A DNA stretch of 64,000 nucleotides from CAVUQH01 sp963774445 (GTDB lineage Bacteria > Myxococcota_A > Polyangia > Haliangiales > Haliangiaceae), in NCBI GenBank assembly GCA_963774445.1, contig CAVZFC010000022.1:434001-498000 (forward strand), in the 5' to 3' direction. Below, piece after piece: positions 1-12,043 of the stretch. A program made the translations under genes and the position numbers. The notes beneath the pieces were generated by a model. That model searched no databases and was not told where the DNA came from. It saw only the letters and a list, made by a program, of their open reading frames with translations. Position 1 is the first letter of the stretch. Each line of letters opens with the position of its first letter.

Positions 1-1
1 C

Positions 2-238
2 CCGTCGATCAAGGTGCGCATCGAGGGCCACACCGACAGCCGCGGCTCGGAAAGCTACAACCTCAAGCTCTCGGACGGCCGAGCCAGCGCCGTGCGGACC
101 TATCTCATCGGCAAGGGCATTGCCGAAGATCGAATGGTTAGTAAGGGTTACGGCGAGTCGATGCCGATCGCGGACAATCGGACCAAGGCCGGCCGGGCGC
201 AGAACCGCCGCGTCGAGTTCGTCATCACCGAGCGCTGA
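2..238 (+). CDS. OmpA-family C-terminal domain, 5' truncated
   Basis: Only the last 78 residues are in the window; the frame is open to the left edge. The visible part is an OmpA-like peptidoglycan-binding domain: 'IEGHTDSRGS' followed by 'YNLKLSDGRA' and, near the end, 'KAGRAQNRRVEF'. These are the conserved Asp/Arg elements that hold the diaminopimelate of peptidoglycan. The protein probably anchors the outer membrane, or an outer-membrane complex, to the cell wall. The N-terminal part (signal peptide, lipobox or barrel) cannot be seen. The next gene runs in the same direction about 100 bases on. Confidence 0.9.
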   Translation, partial: PSIKVRIEGHTDSRGSESYNLKLSDGRASAVRTYLIGKGIAEDRMVSKGYGESMPIADNRTKAGRAQNRRVEFVITER

Positions 239-341
239 TTTCGGGCCGTTTTCGCCCCGGTAAGCAGCTGGAAGGGGCGTGCGGGCGTTTTTCGGCAACC
301 GCCGGCGGTCCTGTGGTATGGACCGTGGGATGGAGTCTGGG

Positions 342-1805
342 ATGCGTGCCTTGATGCGAAAGCTGTGCATTGGCGTGGGCCTGGCGGTCTGCGTCGCCGT
401 GTTCACCGTGCCCGCTCGGCCTGCGCTGGCCGACAACGGGAAGACCCTCACCGAGCTGAAGAAGCTCGCGCGTGAGGCCATGGAGAACTACGACCTCATG
501 GAGTACGAGACAGCGAAGAAGCTGCTCAACAAGGCGATCGCCTTGGCCAAGAAGAAGCGGATGGGGGACAACCCGCTCACCGCGCAGCTCTACCTCCACC
601 TCGGCATCGTCTACTTCAGCGGCTTCTCCGATGTCGAGAGCGCCAAGGTCGCCTTCATCGACGCGGTCTCGATCGACCCGCAGGTCGTGCTCAACCCGGC
701 CTACAAGACCGGCGAGATGGAGAAGCTCCTGGCCGAGGCCAAGTCCGAGTTCGGCGGTCGCAGCGGTGGCCACGACAGCGGCGGCGACAGTGCGCCTGCG
801 GAGGTGGACGACGTCAACTGCGGCGCGCTGGTCGGCGTGGCCCACACGCTGGTCGACAGCGGCAAGACCGGGACCAACACCCCGATCATGGCCCACGTCA
901 GCGCCGACCTGGGCGCCTCCAAGGTGACCCTCTTCTACCGTCCCGATGGCAAGGCCGACTTCTCCGAGACCTCGATGAAGAAGCAGGGCGGCTGCAAGTT
1001 CGTCGGCACCATCCCCGGCAAGGCGATGCGCGGCGAGGTGGTCCACTACTACATCGGCGTGTTCAACAAGGGCGGCAAGCTGATCGCCAAGAAGGGCTCG
1101 GCGGCGTCGCCCAACATCATCGAGCTCGAGGCCGGCAGCGGCTCCATTGGCGCGGCCGGCAGCGGCGGTGACACGGAGAACCCGCTCGGCGGCGGCGGCG
1201 GCGACCACCACTCCTCGGGCGGCGAGGTCCATCGCGGCGTCTCCAAGTCGGGCCCCAACAAGTTCTTCGTCGGCGTGGCCCTGGGCACCGGCGGTGGCTA
1301 CGTCTCGGGCGAGACCGAGCAGGCGGCGCAGACCGTCGGCTGCTGCTTCGCCCCCGCGCTGTTCCACGTCCTGCCCGAGCTGGGCTACAAGCTGTCGACC
1401 AAGAACAGCATCTCGTTCGCCTTCCGCCTCGGTCTGCCGGTGGGCGCCGATCTGCCCGGCCACGCCACCGCGGCCCCGGCCGGATTCCTCCGCTTCCGCC
1501 ACGAGCTGGACGAGAATCCCGGCGGCCTCAACGTCTCCGCCATGCTCGGCGGCGGCCTGATCCGCCACACCGTGCCGCTGGCCGGCGACATGGGCACCGA
1601 CACCTCGGCCACTGGCCCGCTGCTCATCGGCGGCGGCCTCGGCTGGAGCAAGCCGTTCGGCTCGATGTCGTTCATCGCCGAGCTCAACGCCCTCGCCGGC
1701 ATTCCGATCATCAGCGAGATGGGCACCTGCCCCGGCGTCGGCTGCGTCAAGCCCAACTTCGCCGTGCAGCTCGACGCCAACCTCGGCCTGCAAGTCGGGT
1801 TCTAG
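342..1805 (+). CDS. Exported TPR protein with C-terminal beta-barrel-like domain
   Basis: About 487 residues. The signal peptide is 'MRALMRKLCIGVGLAVCVAVF' ending near 'PALA'. I chose ATG 342 because a GGAG lies just upstream; 318, 330 and 354 are other in-frame ATGs. Residues 30-130 are helical and TPR-like ('AMENYDLMEYETAKKLLNKA', 'LYLHLGIVYF'). A middle segment ('VTLFYRPDGKADF', 'HYYIGVFNKGG') looks like a beta-sandwich, then comes a Gly/Ser/His linker. The last 170 residues alternate polar and hydrophobic residues and end in a terminal Phe, as in outer-membrane barrels. The family is common in myxobacteria. Function is unknown. Confidence 0.75.
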   Translation: MRALMRKLCIGVGLAVCVAVFTVPARPALADNGKTLTELKKLAREAMENYDLMEYETAKKLLNKAIALAKKKRMGDNPLTAQLYLHLGIVYFSGFSDVESAKVAFIDAVSIDPQVVLNPAYKTGEMEKLLAEAKSEFGGRSGGHDSGGDSAPAEVDDVNCGALVGVAHTLVDSGKTGTNTPIMAHVSADLGASKVTLFYRPDGKADFSETSMKKQGGCKFVGTIPGKAMRGEVVHYYIGVFNKGGKLIAKKGSAASPNIIELEAGSGSIGAAGSGGDTENPLGGGGGDHHSSGGEVHRGVSKSGPNKFFVGVALGTGGGYVSGETEQAAQTVGCCFAPALFHVLPELGYKLSTKNSISFAFRLGLPVGADLPGHATAAPAGFLRFRHELDENPGGLNVSAMLGGGLIRHTVPLAGDMGTDTSATGPLLIGGGLGWSKPFGSMSFIAELNALAGIPIISEMGTCPGVGCVKPNFAVQLDANLGLQVGF

Positions 1806-1820
1806 GTCGCTTCGCGACCT
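1804..1820 (+). other. Short perfect hairpin at the end of the TPR/barrel gene
   Basis: A 7-bp stem (AGGTCGC/GCGACCT) with a TTC loop begins inside the stop codon of the upstream gene. There is no T-run, so it is not a textbook terminator; it may protect the 3' end or terminate weakly. A second TTC-loop hairpin (GTGCC-TTC-GGCAC) lies near 1919-1931. Confidence 0.4.
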
Positions 1821-1937
1821 GGTACCCGACGCAGCAGCCCGAGGAGCGTCGAGCCGACGCCACCTTCCGGACGCGCGCTCCGCGCGCGCCCTCTAAACGG
1901 GGGGAGCGCTTCGCCCACGTGCCTTCGGCACCTGTGG

Positions 1938-1976
1938 GGCTCCCCCCGTATGCCCCCCACCTGAAGCGCTCCGTTG
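1938..1976. repeat. Direct repeat, copy 1
   Basis: The first 25 bases (GGCTCCCCCCGTATGCCCC and on) are identical to positions 2004-2028; the rest is imperfect, both copies ending in CCGTTGA. The copies start 66 bases apart in the 350-base gap between two convergent genes. I see no gene here. Confidence 0.8.
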
Positions 1977-2003
1977 ACTCCGGTCTTTCGCAGGTCCTGG
2001 CGC

Positions 2004-2042
2004 GGCTCCCCCCGTATGCCCCCCACCTCGAGCGCGCCGTTG
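2004..2042. repeat. Direct repeat, copy 2
   Basis: Second copy of the repeat at 1938-1976: 25 bases identical, followed by a diverged part that again ends in CCGTTGA. Two copies alone do not show what the unit is; it could belong to a dispersed intergenic family. Confidence 0.8.
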
Positions 2043-2066
2043 ATCGCCCCCGGGCCGCCTCGTAGC

Positions 2067-2114
2067 CGTTCGTCCTGAGCGAAGTGCGCGAAGCGCACGT
2101 AGTCGAAGTGCGCA
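2067..2114. repeat. Dispersed palindromic repeat-like sequence
   Basis: The sequence runs CGTTCGTCCTGAGCGAAG, then an inner hairpin GTGCG-CGAAG-CGCAC (2084-2098), then GTAGTCGAAG. The 'TTCGTCCTGAGC ... AGTCGAAG' wording resembles a palindromic intergenic repeat found in many GC-rich bacteria. It lies in the gap between the convergent genes ending at 1805 and 2156. Confidence 0.55.
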
Positions 2115-2155
2115 ACATGCGCCTCTGGGCGCCGACGGGTTCACCGCGCGTCGTT

Positions 2156-3640
<1,485 letters not shown>

Positions 3641-3740
3641 TCGGCCGTTGATGGTACCGAAAAATCGAGGTCTCGTGGGGTTCCGACGGCAGGGCCGAGC
3701 GGGCTTGCAAACCCCAGCAAACGGCGCGTATCTTCGCGGC

Positions 3741-4112
3741 ATGGGTGAGAGCCAGTATCTTTCGGTGATTCGGATCTGGGCGGCGCTGGCGTGGGCCGAC
3801 GACGTCATCGCGGACGCGGAGGCGGCCGCCATGAAGCGCCTGGTCGAGAGCGCGGATCTCACGGACGACGAGCGCTCCACGGCGCTCGGGTGGCTCGAGG
3901 AGAAGGTCGAGCTCGACACGGCCAATATCGCCGGCCTGAGCGAGGAAGCCCGCCATGGCATCTACCGCGCCGCTGTGCGCCTTGCCGCCGTGGATCTCGA
4001 GGTTGCCGACGAAGAGCGCGCGTTTCTCGACCGCCTGCGCACCGGGCTGGAGCTCTCGGACGAGACCGTCGCCGAGCTGGAAAAGGGCATCCCCGCCCTG
4101 GCCAAGAGCTAG
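3741..4112 (+). CDS. TerB-like helical protein
   Basis: 123 residues, all helical and acidic. The two helical halves ('AALAWADDVIADAEAAAMKR' and 'RLAAVDLEVADEERAFLDRL') are typical of the TerB/DjlA-N superfamily, in which repeated acidic 'aDG.v...E...l..l' motifs bind metal or mediate protein contacts. Role unknown. It is divergent from the kinase at 2156-3640 with about 100 bases between them, and upstream of a lipase gene in the same direction with only 21 bases between. Confidence 0.65.
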   Translation: MGESQYLSVIRIWAALAWADDVIADAEAAAMKRLVESADLTDDERSTALGWLEEKVELDTANIAGLSEEARHGIYRAAVRLAAVDLEVADEERAFLDRLRTGLELSDETVAELEKGIPALAKS

Positions 4113-4133
4113 CGCGCTGGGGGCTAGCTGCCA

Positions 4134-4969
4134 GTGAAGCAGCGGCACTCCGCCCGGCACCTGTTCTGGCGCGGCGTCGTCGCGTCGCTGGGCAATGTCG
4201 CGATGGCCACCGGGGTCTACCCGGTAGTTCCACACCTGGGGATGATCCTGGGGCGCCGCCGTCGCGGCGGGCCGAGGCCGGCACACCAGGGGCGCGCCAT
4301 CGGCGTCGAGTGGGCGGTGTCGGTCGGCATGTCGGCGGCCCGTCCGCTCGGCTTCCTGCCGCTGCCGGGGGCTCGCGGCCACGGGCCGCGGCCGATCGTG
4401 ATGCTCCACGGCTACGCCATGAGCCGGACCTGCTTCCTGGTCCTGGCGCGCCGGTTGTCGCGGGCCGGCCTGGGGCCGATCAGCGGCTTCGAGTACTGGA
4501 CGCTCGGCCGCATCGCCAGCGCCGCCCGCAAGCTGGGCCGGCACGTCGATGCGGTCCTGGCCCAGACCGGTGCCGACCGGGTCGATCTGGTCGGCCACAG
4601 CATGGGCGGCGTGGTCGGGCGCTACTTCGTCGCCCTCGGCGGCGGCGCCGAGCGGGTGGCCAATCTGATCACCGTCGGCTCGCCCCACCGCGGCGCCGAG
4701 CTGTCGGCGGTGGGCCTGGGCCGGCCGACCAAAGAGCTGTTCCCCGGCAGCGCCTTCCTCGAGCGCCTCGAGGCCGCCGGCGTGCCGGCACAGGTGGCGG
4801 TGACCGCCATCTGGTCGCGCTCGGATGCGCTGGTACCGGCGGCGAGCCGGGCGCGGCTGACCGGGCGCGGCGTCGAGGAGCTGGTCTTCGACGACCTCGG
4901 CCACCTCAGCCTGCTCACCAGCGGTCGGGTTGCCGACGTGATCGCTGAGCGGCTGGCCCGGCCGTCGCG

Positions 4970-4973
<4 letters not shown>
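4134..4973 (+). CDS. Alpha/beta-hydrolase (lipase-like)
   Basis: 279 residues, GTG start. The N-terminal region is followed by 'PIVMLHGYAMSRTCF' (oxyanion-hole HG), the nucleophile elbow 'GHSMGGVVGRYF', a candidate acid in 'WSRSDALVP' and a candidate His in 'DLGHLSLL'. The set is complete for a Ser-Asp-His triacylglycerol lipase or esterase, most like the LipA/PGAP1-type group. There is no clear signal peptide. The stop codon overlaps the stop of the convergent miaB by two bases. Confidence 0.8.
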
Positions 4974-6373
<1,400 letters not shown>

Positions 6374-6379
6374 GGCCGC

Positions 6380-6386
6380 CCTCCTT
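6380..6386 (-). promoter_or_regulatory. Ribosome binding site of miaB
   Basis: AAGGAGG on the minus strand, six bases from GTG 6373. It fixes the start of miaB and argues against an upstream ATG at 6391. Confidence 0.8.
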
Positions 6387-6419
6387 ACCACGGGCGGGCG
6401 GCGCGCGCTATCATGTCCT

Positions 6420-7178
6420 GTGCTCCCTCGCGTGCTGCGGCTCCTCGGTGTCGCGGCGGTCTGTGCCGCCGTCGCGTGGGCTGCCGCGCAGTACAGGCGG
6501 GGCGCCGCACTGGTAGCGCTGCTCGTGCTCCTGGCGCTGGCGCTGCTGTTCCTGGTCTGGTTGCCGCGGGCCGCCCACCGCGCGTTTCGCGGCGGCCGCT
6601 TCGGCCGCGCCGCCGCGATCTACCGCGTGCTCGGCCTGGTCCGCCTGGGGCGCAGCGCGCGGGCCTCGATCCGAGTTTCGCTGGCCGCCTGTGCCCTGGG
6701 CACCAGCGACTACGACCGCGCGCTGGCGATCCTGGCGCGCATGCGCGAGGAGGAGCTGGGCGACGCGGTGCATGCCGCCTGGCTCAACAACCGCGCCTAC
6801 GCCCTGGCGCGCAGCGGCCGCGACCCTCGCGGCGCGCTCGAGGCCAGCGACGCCGCGATCGCGCTGCGCCCGGATGTCGCCGGCTTCCGCCACACCCGCG
6901 GCATCGCCCTGCGCGAGCTCGGTCGCCTCGACGAGGCGATCCGCGAGCTCGACGCGCTGTGGTCGCAGCTGGCCAGTGACGAGCGCCCGATGCTCGAGGC
7001 CGAGCGCTGCTACGACCTGGCGCTGGCCTGGCGCGCCAAGGGCGAGCCCGAATACGCCGCCGACTACTTCGACCGCGCGCGCCTGGCCGCCCCCGACTCC
7101 GAGTGGGCACACCTGGCCGCCGAAGAGATCGACGACCACCGCGGCGTCGCCCGCCTGGCCCGCATGATCGAAAGTTAG
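6420..7178 (+). CDS. Membrane-anchored TPR protein
   Basis: About 252 residues from GTG 6420. A longer frame exists but would overlap the start of the divergent miaB. Two hydrophobic segments ('LLGVAAVCAAVAWAAAQY' and 'LVALLVLLALALLFLVWL') open the protein. A cytosolic helical part with three or four TPR-like units follows ('RALAILARMREEELGDA', 'WLNNRAYALARSG', 'HTRGIALRELGRLDEAIREL', 'YDLALAWRAKGEPEYAADYF'). It is probably a scaffold; partner unknown. The tail overlaps the end of the convergent amidohydrolase gene by four bases. Confidence 0.75.
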   Translation: MLPRVLRLLGVAAVCAAVAWAAAQYRRGAALVALLVLLALALLFLVWLPRAAHRAFRGGRFGRAAAIYRVLGLVRLGRSARASIRVSLAACALGTSDYDRALAILARMREEELGDAVHAAWLNNRAYALARSGRDPRGALEASDAAIALRPDVAGFRHTRGIALRELGRLDEAIRELDALWSQLASDERPMLEAERCYDLALAWRAKGEPEYAADYFDRARLAAPDSEWAHLAAEEIDDHRGVARLARMIES

Positions 7179-8500
7179 AGCCGGTCGAAGATGCGGCGGC
7201 TGGCGGCCACGGCGTCGTCGACGACGTGATCGCGCTGCAGGGTGAGCAGCTCGCGCTCGTGGACGACCAGCTTGCCGCCGACGACGACGTGGCGGACGTC
7301 GGCGGCGTGGCAGGCGTAGACCAGGGCGGCGTGGGGATCGGTGGTCGGTGCGACGTGGGGCACGCGCGCGTCGACCACGGTGACGTCGGCGAGCTTGCCG
7401 ACCTCGAGCGAGCCGATCTCACCCGCCCGGCCGATGGCAGCGGCGCCGCCCATGGTCGCCATGCGCACGACCAGCGGCGCGGCCATGGCGTGGGGGCCGC
7501 AGCGCGGCTTGTGCAAGAGGGCCGCCAGGCGCATCTCGGTGAACATGTCGAGGTTGTTGTTGCACGGCGCCCCGTCGGCGCCGAGGCTCACCTTGATCCC
7601 CAGCTTCATCAGCTCCGGCACCTCGGCGACGCCGGAGGCGAGCTTGAGGTTGGACGACGGGCAGTGGGCGACGTGGGTGCCGGTGTCGGCCAGGACGCGG
7701 CGCTCGGCGTCGTCGAGCCAGACGCAGTGGGCCAGGGTGACGTCGTCGCCGCTGAAGCCGCAGTCGTGCAGGTAGAGCACGTTGCGCAACCCGGCCCGCT
7801 TCTCGACCTCGGCGATCTCGCCGGTGTTCTCGCTGGCGTGGGTGTGCAGGCGGGCGCCCAGCTCGCGGGCCATGCCGGCGGTCTGACGCATCAGCCGGTC
7901 CGTGCACGAGACGGCAAAGCGCGGGGCGAACGCGTAGCGCAGCCGATCCTCCTCGGCGCCGTGCCACGCCTCGCACAGCCGCCGCGACTCGGCCAGCGAC
8001 GCAGCGGTGGTCTCGCGCAGTCGCGGCGGGATGCGCGGGTCCGGCTCGTCCATCATCGCTTTGCCGATGGTTGCGCGCAGCCCGGCCTCGGCGGCGACCT
8101 CGAACAAGACGTCGGTGTGGTGGACCGTGCCCATGTCGAGGATCGCCGTGGTTCCTCCGAGGAGCAGCTCGGTGGCGGCCAGCCGCGCGCACGCGCGCAT
8201 CTCGTCCGGTTCGAGCGCCCCCTCGTACGGCCAGACGACCTTGGCCAGCCAGTCGAGCAGCGACATGTCGTCGGCGCGACCGCGGGCCAGGGTTTGGCAC
8301 ATGTGCACGTGCGACTGCACCAGCCCGGGCATGACCATGCAGCCCTCGGCGTCGATGATCTGGTAGTCGCCGCCGACCGGTGTGTAGTCGCCGCCGACCT
8401 GCACCAGCTCGCCGTCGCGGCAGGCGACGTCGCCGCCCAGGACGTGCCAGTCGTCGTCGACGGTGACGATGGTTCCGCCGCGGATGATCAGCTCGTTCAT
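7175..8500 (-). CDS. Amidohydrolase, nucleoside/nucleobase deaminase type
   Basis: 441 residues; ATG 8500 overlaps the stop of cdd as TGATG (a GTG lies one codon earlier). The metal-dependent hydrolase fold shows 'PGLVQSHVHMCQTLARG' (HxH), 'HTHASENTGEI', 'TLAHCVWL' and 'SLGADGAPCNNNLDMF', the metal and catalytic residues of the SsnA/TrzA/MtaD group. Relatives deaminate S-adenosylhomocysteine/methylthioadenosine, guanine or related purines. As last gene of the nucleoside operon, a purine or purine-nucleoside deaminase is likely; the exact substrate cannot be read from sequence. Confidence 0.85.
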   Translation of the reverse strand: MNELIIRGGTIVTVDDDWHVLGGDVACRDGELVQVGGDYTPVGGDYQIIDAEGCMVMPGLVQSHVHMCQTLARGRADDMSLLDWLAKVVWPYEGALEPDEMRACARLAATELLLGGTTAILDMGTVHHTDVLFEVAAEAGLRATIGKAMMDEPDPRIPPRLRETTAASLAESRRLCEAWHGAEEDRLRYAFAPRFAVSCTDRLMRQTAGMARELGARLHTHASENTGEIAEVEKRAGLRNVLYLHDCGFSGDDVTLAHCVWLDDAERRVLADTGTHVAHCPSSNLKLASGVAEVPELMKLGIKVSLGADGAPCNNNLDMFTEMRLAALLHKPRCGPHAMAAPLVVRMATMGGAAAIGRAGEIGSLEVGKLADVTVVDARVPHVAPTTDPHAALVYACHAADVRHVVVGGKLVVHERELLTLQRDHVVDDAVAASRRIFDRL

Positions 8501-8907
8501 CACATCTGGTCGCCGGTGAAGCCGGCCGGGAACAGCTCGGTGAAGGCGTACTCGCGCTGCTCACCCTGGGGGTTGACCACCAGCACGCGCATGTCGCCGC
8601 CCGGGCGCAAGAACTCGTTGAGCGTCTGCCGGCACAAGCCGCATGGCGTGGCCGGGGGCGAGCTGCTGGTGGCCACGACCACGGTGTCGATCACCCGGTG
8701 CCCGGCCAGCACCGCCTGGGCGACGGCGACGCGTTCGGCGCACATCGCCAGGCCGTACGAGGCGTTCTCGATGTTGGCGCCGGTGAACATCTCGCCGCCG
8801 GCGACCAGCGCGCAGCCGACCTGGTAGTCGGAGTAGGGGGCGTAGGCGCGGTCGCGGGCCGCCAGCGCCGCCGCGATGATCGCCGCGTCGGTGATCGGCG
8901 CGCTCAC
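8500..8907 (-). CDS. cdd: Cytidine deaminase
   Basis: 135 residues, the size of the small tetrameric zinc enzymes that turn (deoxy)cytidine into (deoxy)uridine. 'APYSDYQVGCALVAGG', 'TGANIENASYGLAMCAERVA' (Zn Cys plus catalytic Glu) and 'PCGLCRQTLNEF' (two more Zn Cys) are all present. GTG 8907 overlaps the purine nucleoside phosphorylase stop as GTGA, after a G-rich GAGGGGG site; longer N-termini would run through that gene. Its product feeds the pyrimidine phosphorylase encoded upstream. Confidence 0.96.
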   Translation of the reverse strand: MSAPITDAAIIAAALAARDRAYAPYSDYQVGCALVAGGEMFTGANIENASYGLAMCAERVAVAQAVLAGHRVIDTVVVATSSSPPATPCGLCRQTLNEFLRPGGDMRVLVVNPQGEQREYAFTELFPAGFTGDQM

Positions 8908-9742
8908 TGGGCCCCCTCGTCGCCGAGCCGGGCGAGGATGCCGCGCAGCAGGCCCTGAAACGTGTCGCGGATGCGCGTCGCGGTCTCGGTGACCTCCTCG
9001 TGCGACAGCGCCTCGCCGGTGATGCCCGCGGCCTTGTTGGTGATGCACGAGATGCCCAGCACCCGCGCACCCATGTGGTTGGCCACGATCACCTCGGGCA
9101 CGGTTGACATGCCGGTGGCGTCGGCGCCCAGCGCGGTAAGCATACGCACCTCGGCCGGCGTTTCGTAGGTCGGGCCGGGCATCGACACGTAGACCCCTTC
9201 GGCCAGGGTGATCCCGAGCTCGTCGGCCGCCTCGCGCGCCAGCGCGCGCAGCGCCGCCGGATAGGCGGTGGTCATGTCGGGGAAGCGCGGTCCCAGGCGG
9301 TCGTCGTTCTCGCCGCGCAGCGGGTTGTCGCCCAGGAGGTTGAGATGGTCGCGGATCAGCATCAGCGTGCCCGGCTCGAAGCTGGCGTTGACCCCACCGG
9401 CGGCGTTGGTCACGACCAGGGTGCGCGCGCCCAGCGCTACCAGCACCCGCGCGGGGAAGGCGACCGTGGCCGCGCTGTGCCCCTCGTAGAAGTGCACGCG
9501 TCCCTGCATCGCCACGCAGGTGACGCCGCCCATCCGGCCGACCACCAGCGTGCCGGCGTGGCCGACCACGGTCGACACGGGGAAGCCGGGCAGCTCGCCG
9601 TAGGGGATGCGGGCGGCATCGTCCAGCTGGTCGGCGAACCCGCCCAGGCCGCTGCCCAGGATCAGGCCCACGGTGGGGCGACGGTCGCCGATGCGCTCGC
9701 GCACGGCGGTCACTGTGTCGTGAATACGGTCGTACAGGTCAC

Positions 9743-9746
<4 letters not shown>
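8904..9746 (-). CDS. Purine nucleoside phosphorylase (trimeric, PunA type)
   Basis: 280 residues. It cleaves purine (deoxy)nucleosides with phosphate to base and (deoxy)ribose 1-phosphate. Phosphate-site residues are seen in 'LILGSGLGGFAD', 'GRVHFYEGHS' and 'LVVTNAAGGVN'; the base-binding loop includes 'MPGPTYETPAEVRML', 'GADATGMSTVPEV' and 'SCITNKAAG'. The trimeric class-II layout fits inosine/guanosine use. Its start overlaps the end of the pyrimidine phosphorylase gene (ATGA) and its end overlaps cdd, which implies translational coupling. Confidence 0.95.
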
Positions 9747-11044
<1,298 letters not shown>

Positions 11045-11068
11045 CGGGTCTCCGGGATCACCTGGGGA

Positions 11069-12043
11069 TCAGTAGGCCGAGGCGGCCTTCTTGCCGCCGC
11101 TGGACTTCTCGGCCTTGCCCGACACGATCGCCACCGACGCGGAGGCGCCGATGCGGTTGGCGCCGGCCATCTTCATCATCTCGGCGTCCTCGCGCGAGCG
11201 CACGCCGCCGGACGCCTTGACCCCCATCTCGGCGCCGACCACCCGGCGCATCAGCGCGATGTCTTCGACGGTGGCGCCGCCCTTGCCGAAGCCGGTCGAC
11301 GTCTTGACGAACGCGGCGCCGGCCAGCTTGGACAGGGTGCAGCCGATGATCTTCTCCTCGTCGTCCAGGGCGCCAGTCTCGAGGATCACCTTGACCGCCG
11401 CCGGGCGCGCGGCCTTGACCACGCGGCAGATATCCTCGAACACGGTCTCGTAGTCCTTGGACTTGAGCGCGCCCAGGTTGATGACCATGTCGATCTCGCT
11501 GGCGCCCTGGCGCACCGCTTCGCGCGCCTCGTAGGCCTTGGCTTCGGGGCTCATGGCACCCAGCGGGAAGCCGACCACGGCGCAGACCATCACCCCCGAG
11601 TTGGCCAGCAGCGCCTTGGCCAGCGGCACCCAGGTGGTGTTGACGCAGACCGAGGCAAAGCGGTACTTGCGCGCCTCGTCGCACAGCTTGACGATGTCGT
11701 CGCGCACCGCTTCGGGCTTGAGCAGGGTGTGGTCGATCATCTTGGCCATGTCGGCCGACACCGGTCCGACGCCGGGCGGGGCCGCCACCCGGGCGGCGCC
11801 GGCCAGCTCGATGGCGCGCACCGACCACGGCCGGCGGACCACGCAGACGCCGCAGCTCTCGCACGACTCGCGCGAGTCGTCGGTGCAGGCGCCCCGCTCG
11901 CGCGGCGGCACGTTGGCCAGCACCGGCAGGCTGAGCCGCTCGCCCAGACGGGCCTGGACCCTTTCGGTGATCAGAATCGACCAGCCGGTCGATATCTCGG
12001 TCTGCAGCCATTCGCGGCCACTATATAGCAAGTTGGGGGTCAC
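11069..12043 (-). CDS. deoC: Deoxyribose-phosphate aldolase with Cys-rich N-terminal extension
   Basis: About 324 residues if it starts at GTG 12043, whose GTGA overlaps the kinase stop; ATG 11749 would give a core enzyme of about 226. The core is classical: 'IDHTLLKPEA', proton-relay Asp in 'EIDMVINLGALKS', Schiff-base Lys in 'FVKTSTGFGKGG' and Lys in 'GVKASGGVRS'. It splits deoxyribose 5-phosphate to glyceraldehyde 3-phosphate and acetaldehyde. The N-terminal extension carries four Cys (GACTDD, then CESCGVC), which could bind zinc or an Fe-S cluster. Its composition looks protein-like, but the true start is not proven. Confidence 0.92.
   Translation of the reverse strand: MTPNLLYSGREWLQTEISTGWSILITERVQARLGERLSLPVLANVPPRERGACTDDSRESCESCGVCVVRRPWSVRAIELAGAARVAAPPGVGPVSADMAKMIDHTLLKPEAVRDDIVKLCDEARKYRFASVCVNTTWVPLAKALLANSGVMVCAVVGFPLGAMSPEAKAYEAREAVRQGASEIDMVINLGALKSKDYETVFEDICRVVKAARPAAVKVILETGALDDEEKIIGCTLSKLAGAAFVKTSTGFGKGGATVEDIALMRRVVGAEMGVKASGGVRSREDAEMMKMAGANRIGASASVAIVSGKAEKSSGGKKAASAY

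Noticed and set aside
225..1793. Long open frame opposite the TPR/barrel gene
   Set aside because: A GC-rich shadow frame; the composition is repetitive His/Arg/Ala without any motif.
11069..12043. DeoC as a microcompartment enzyme
   Set aside because: No shell-protein (BMC or pentamer) or aldehyde dehydrogenase gene is seen nearby; the neighbours are nucleoside phosphorylases.
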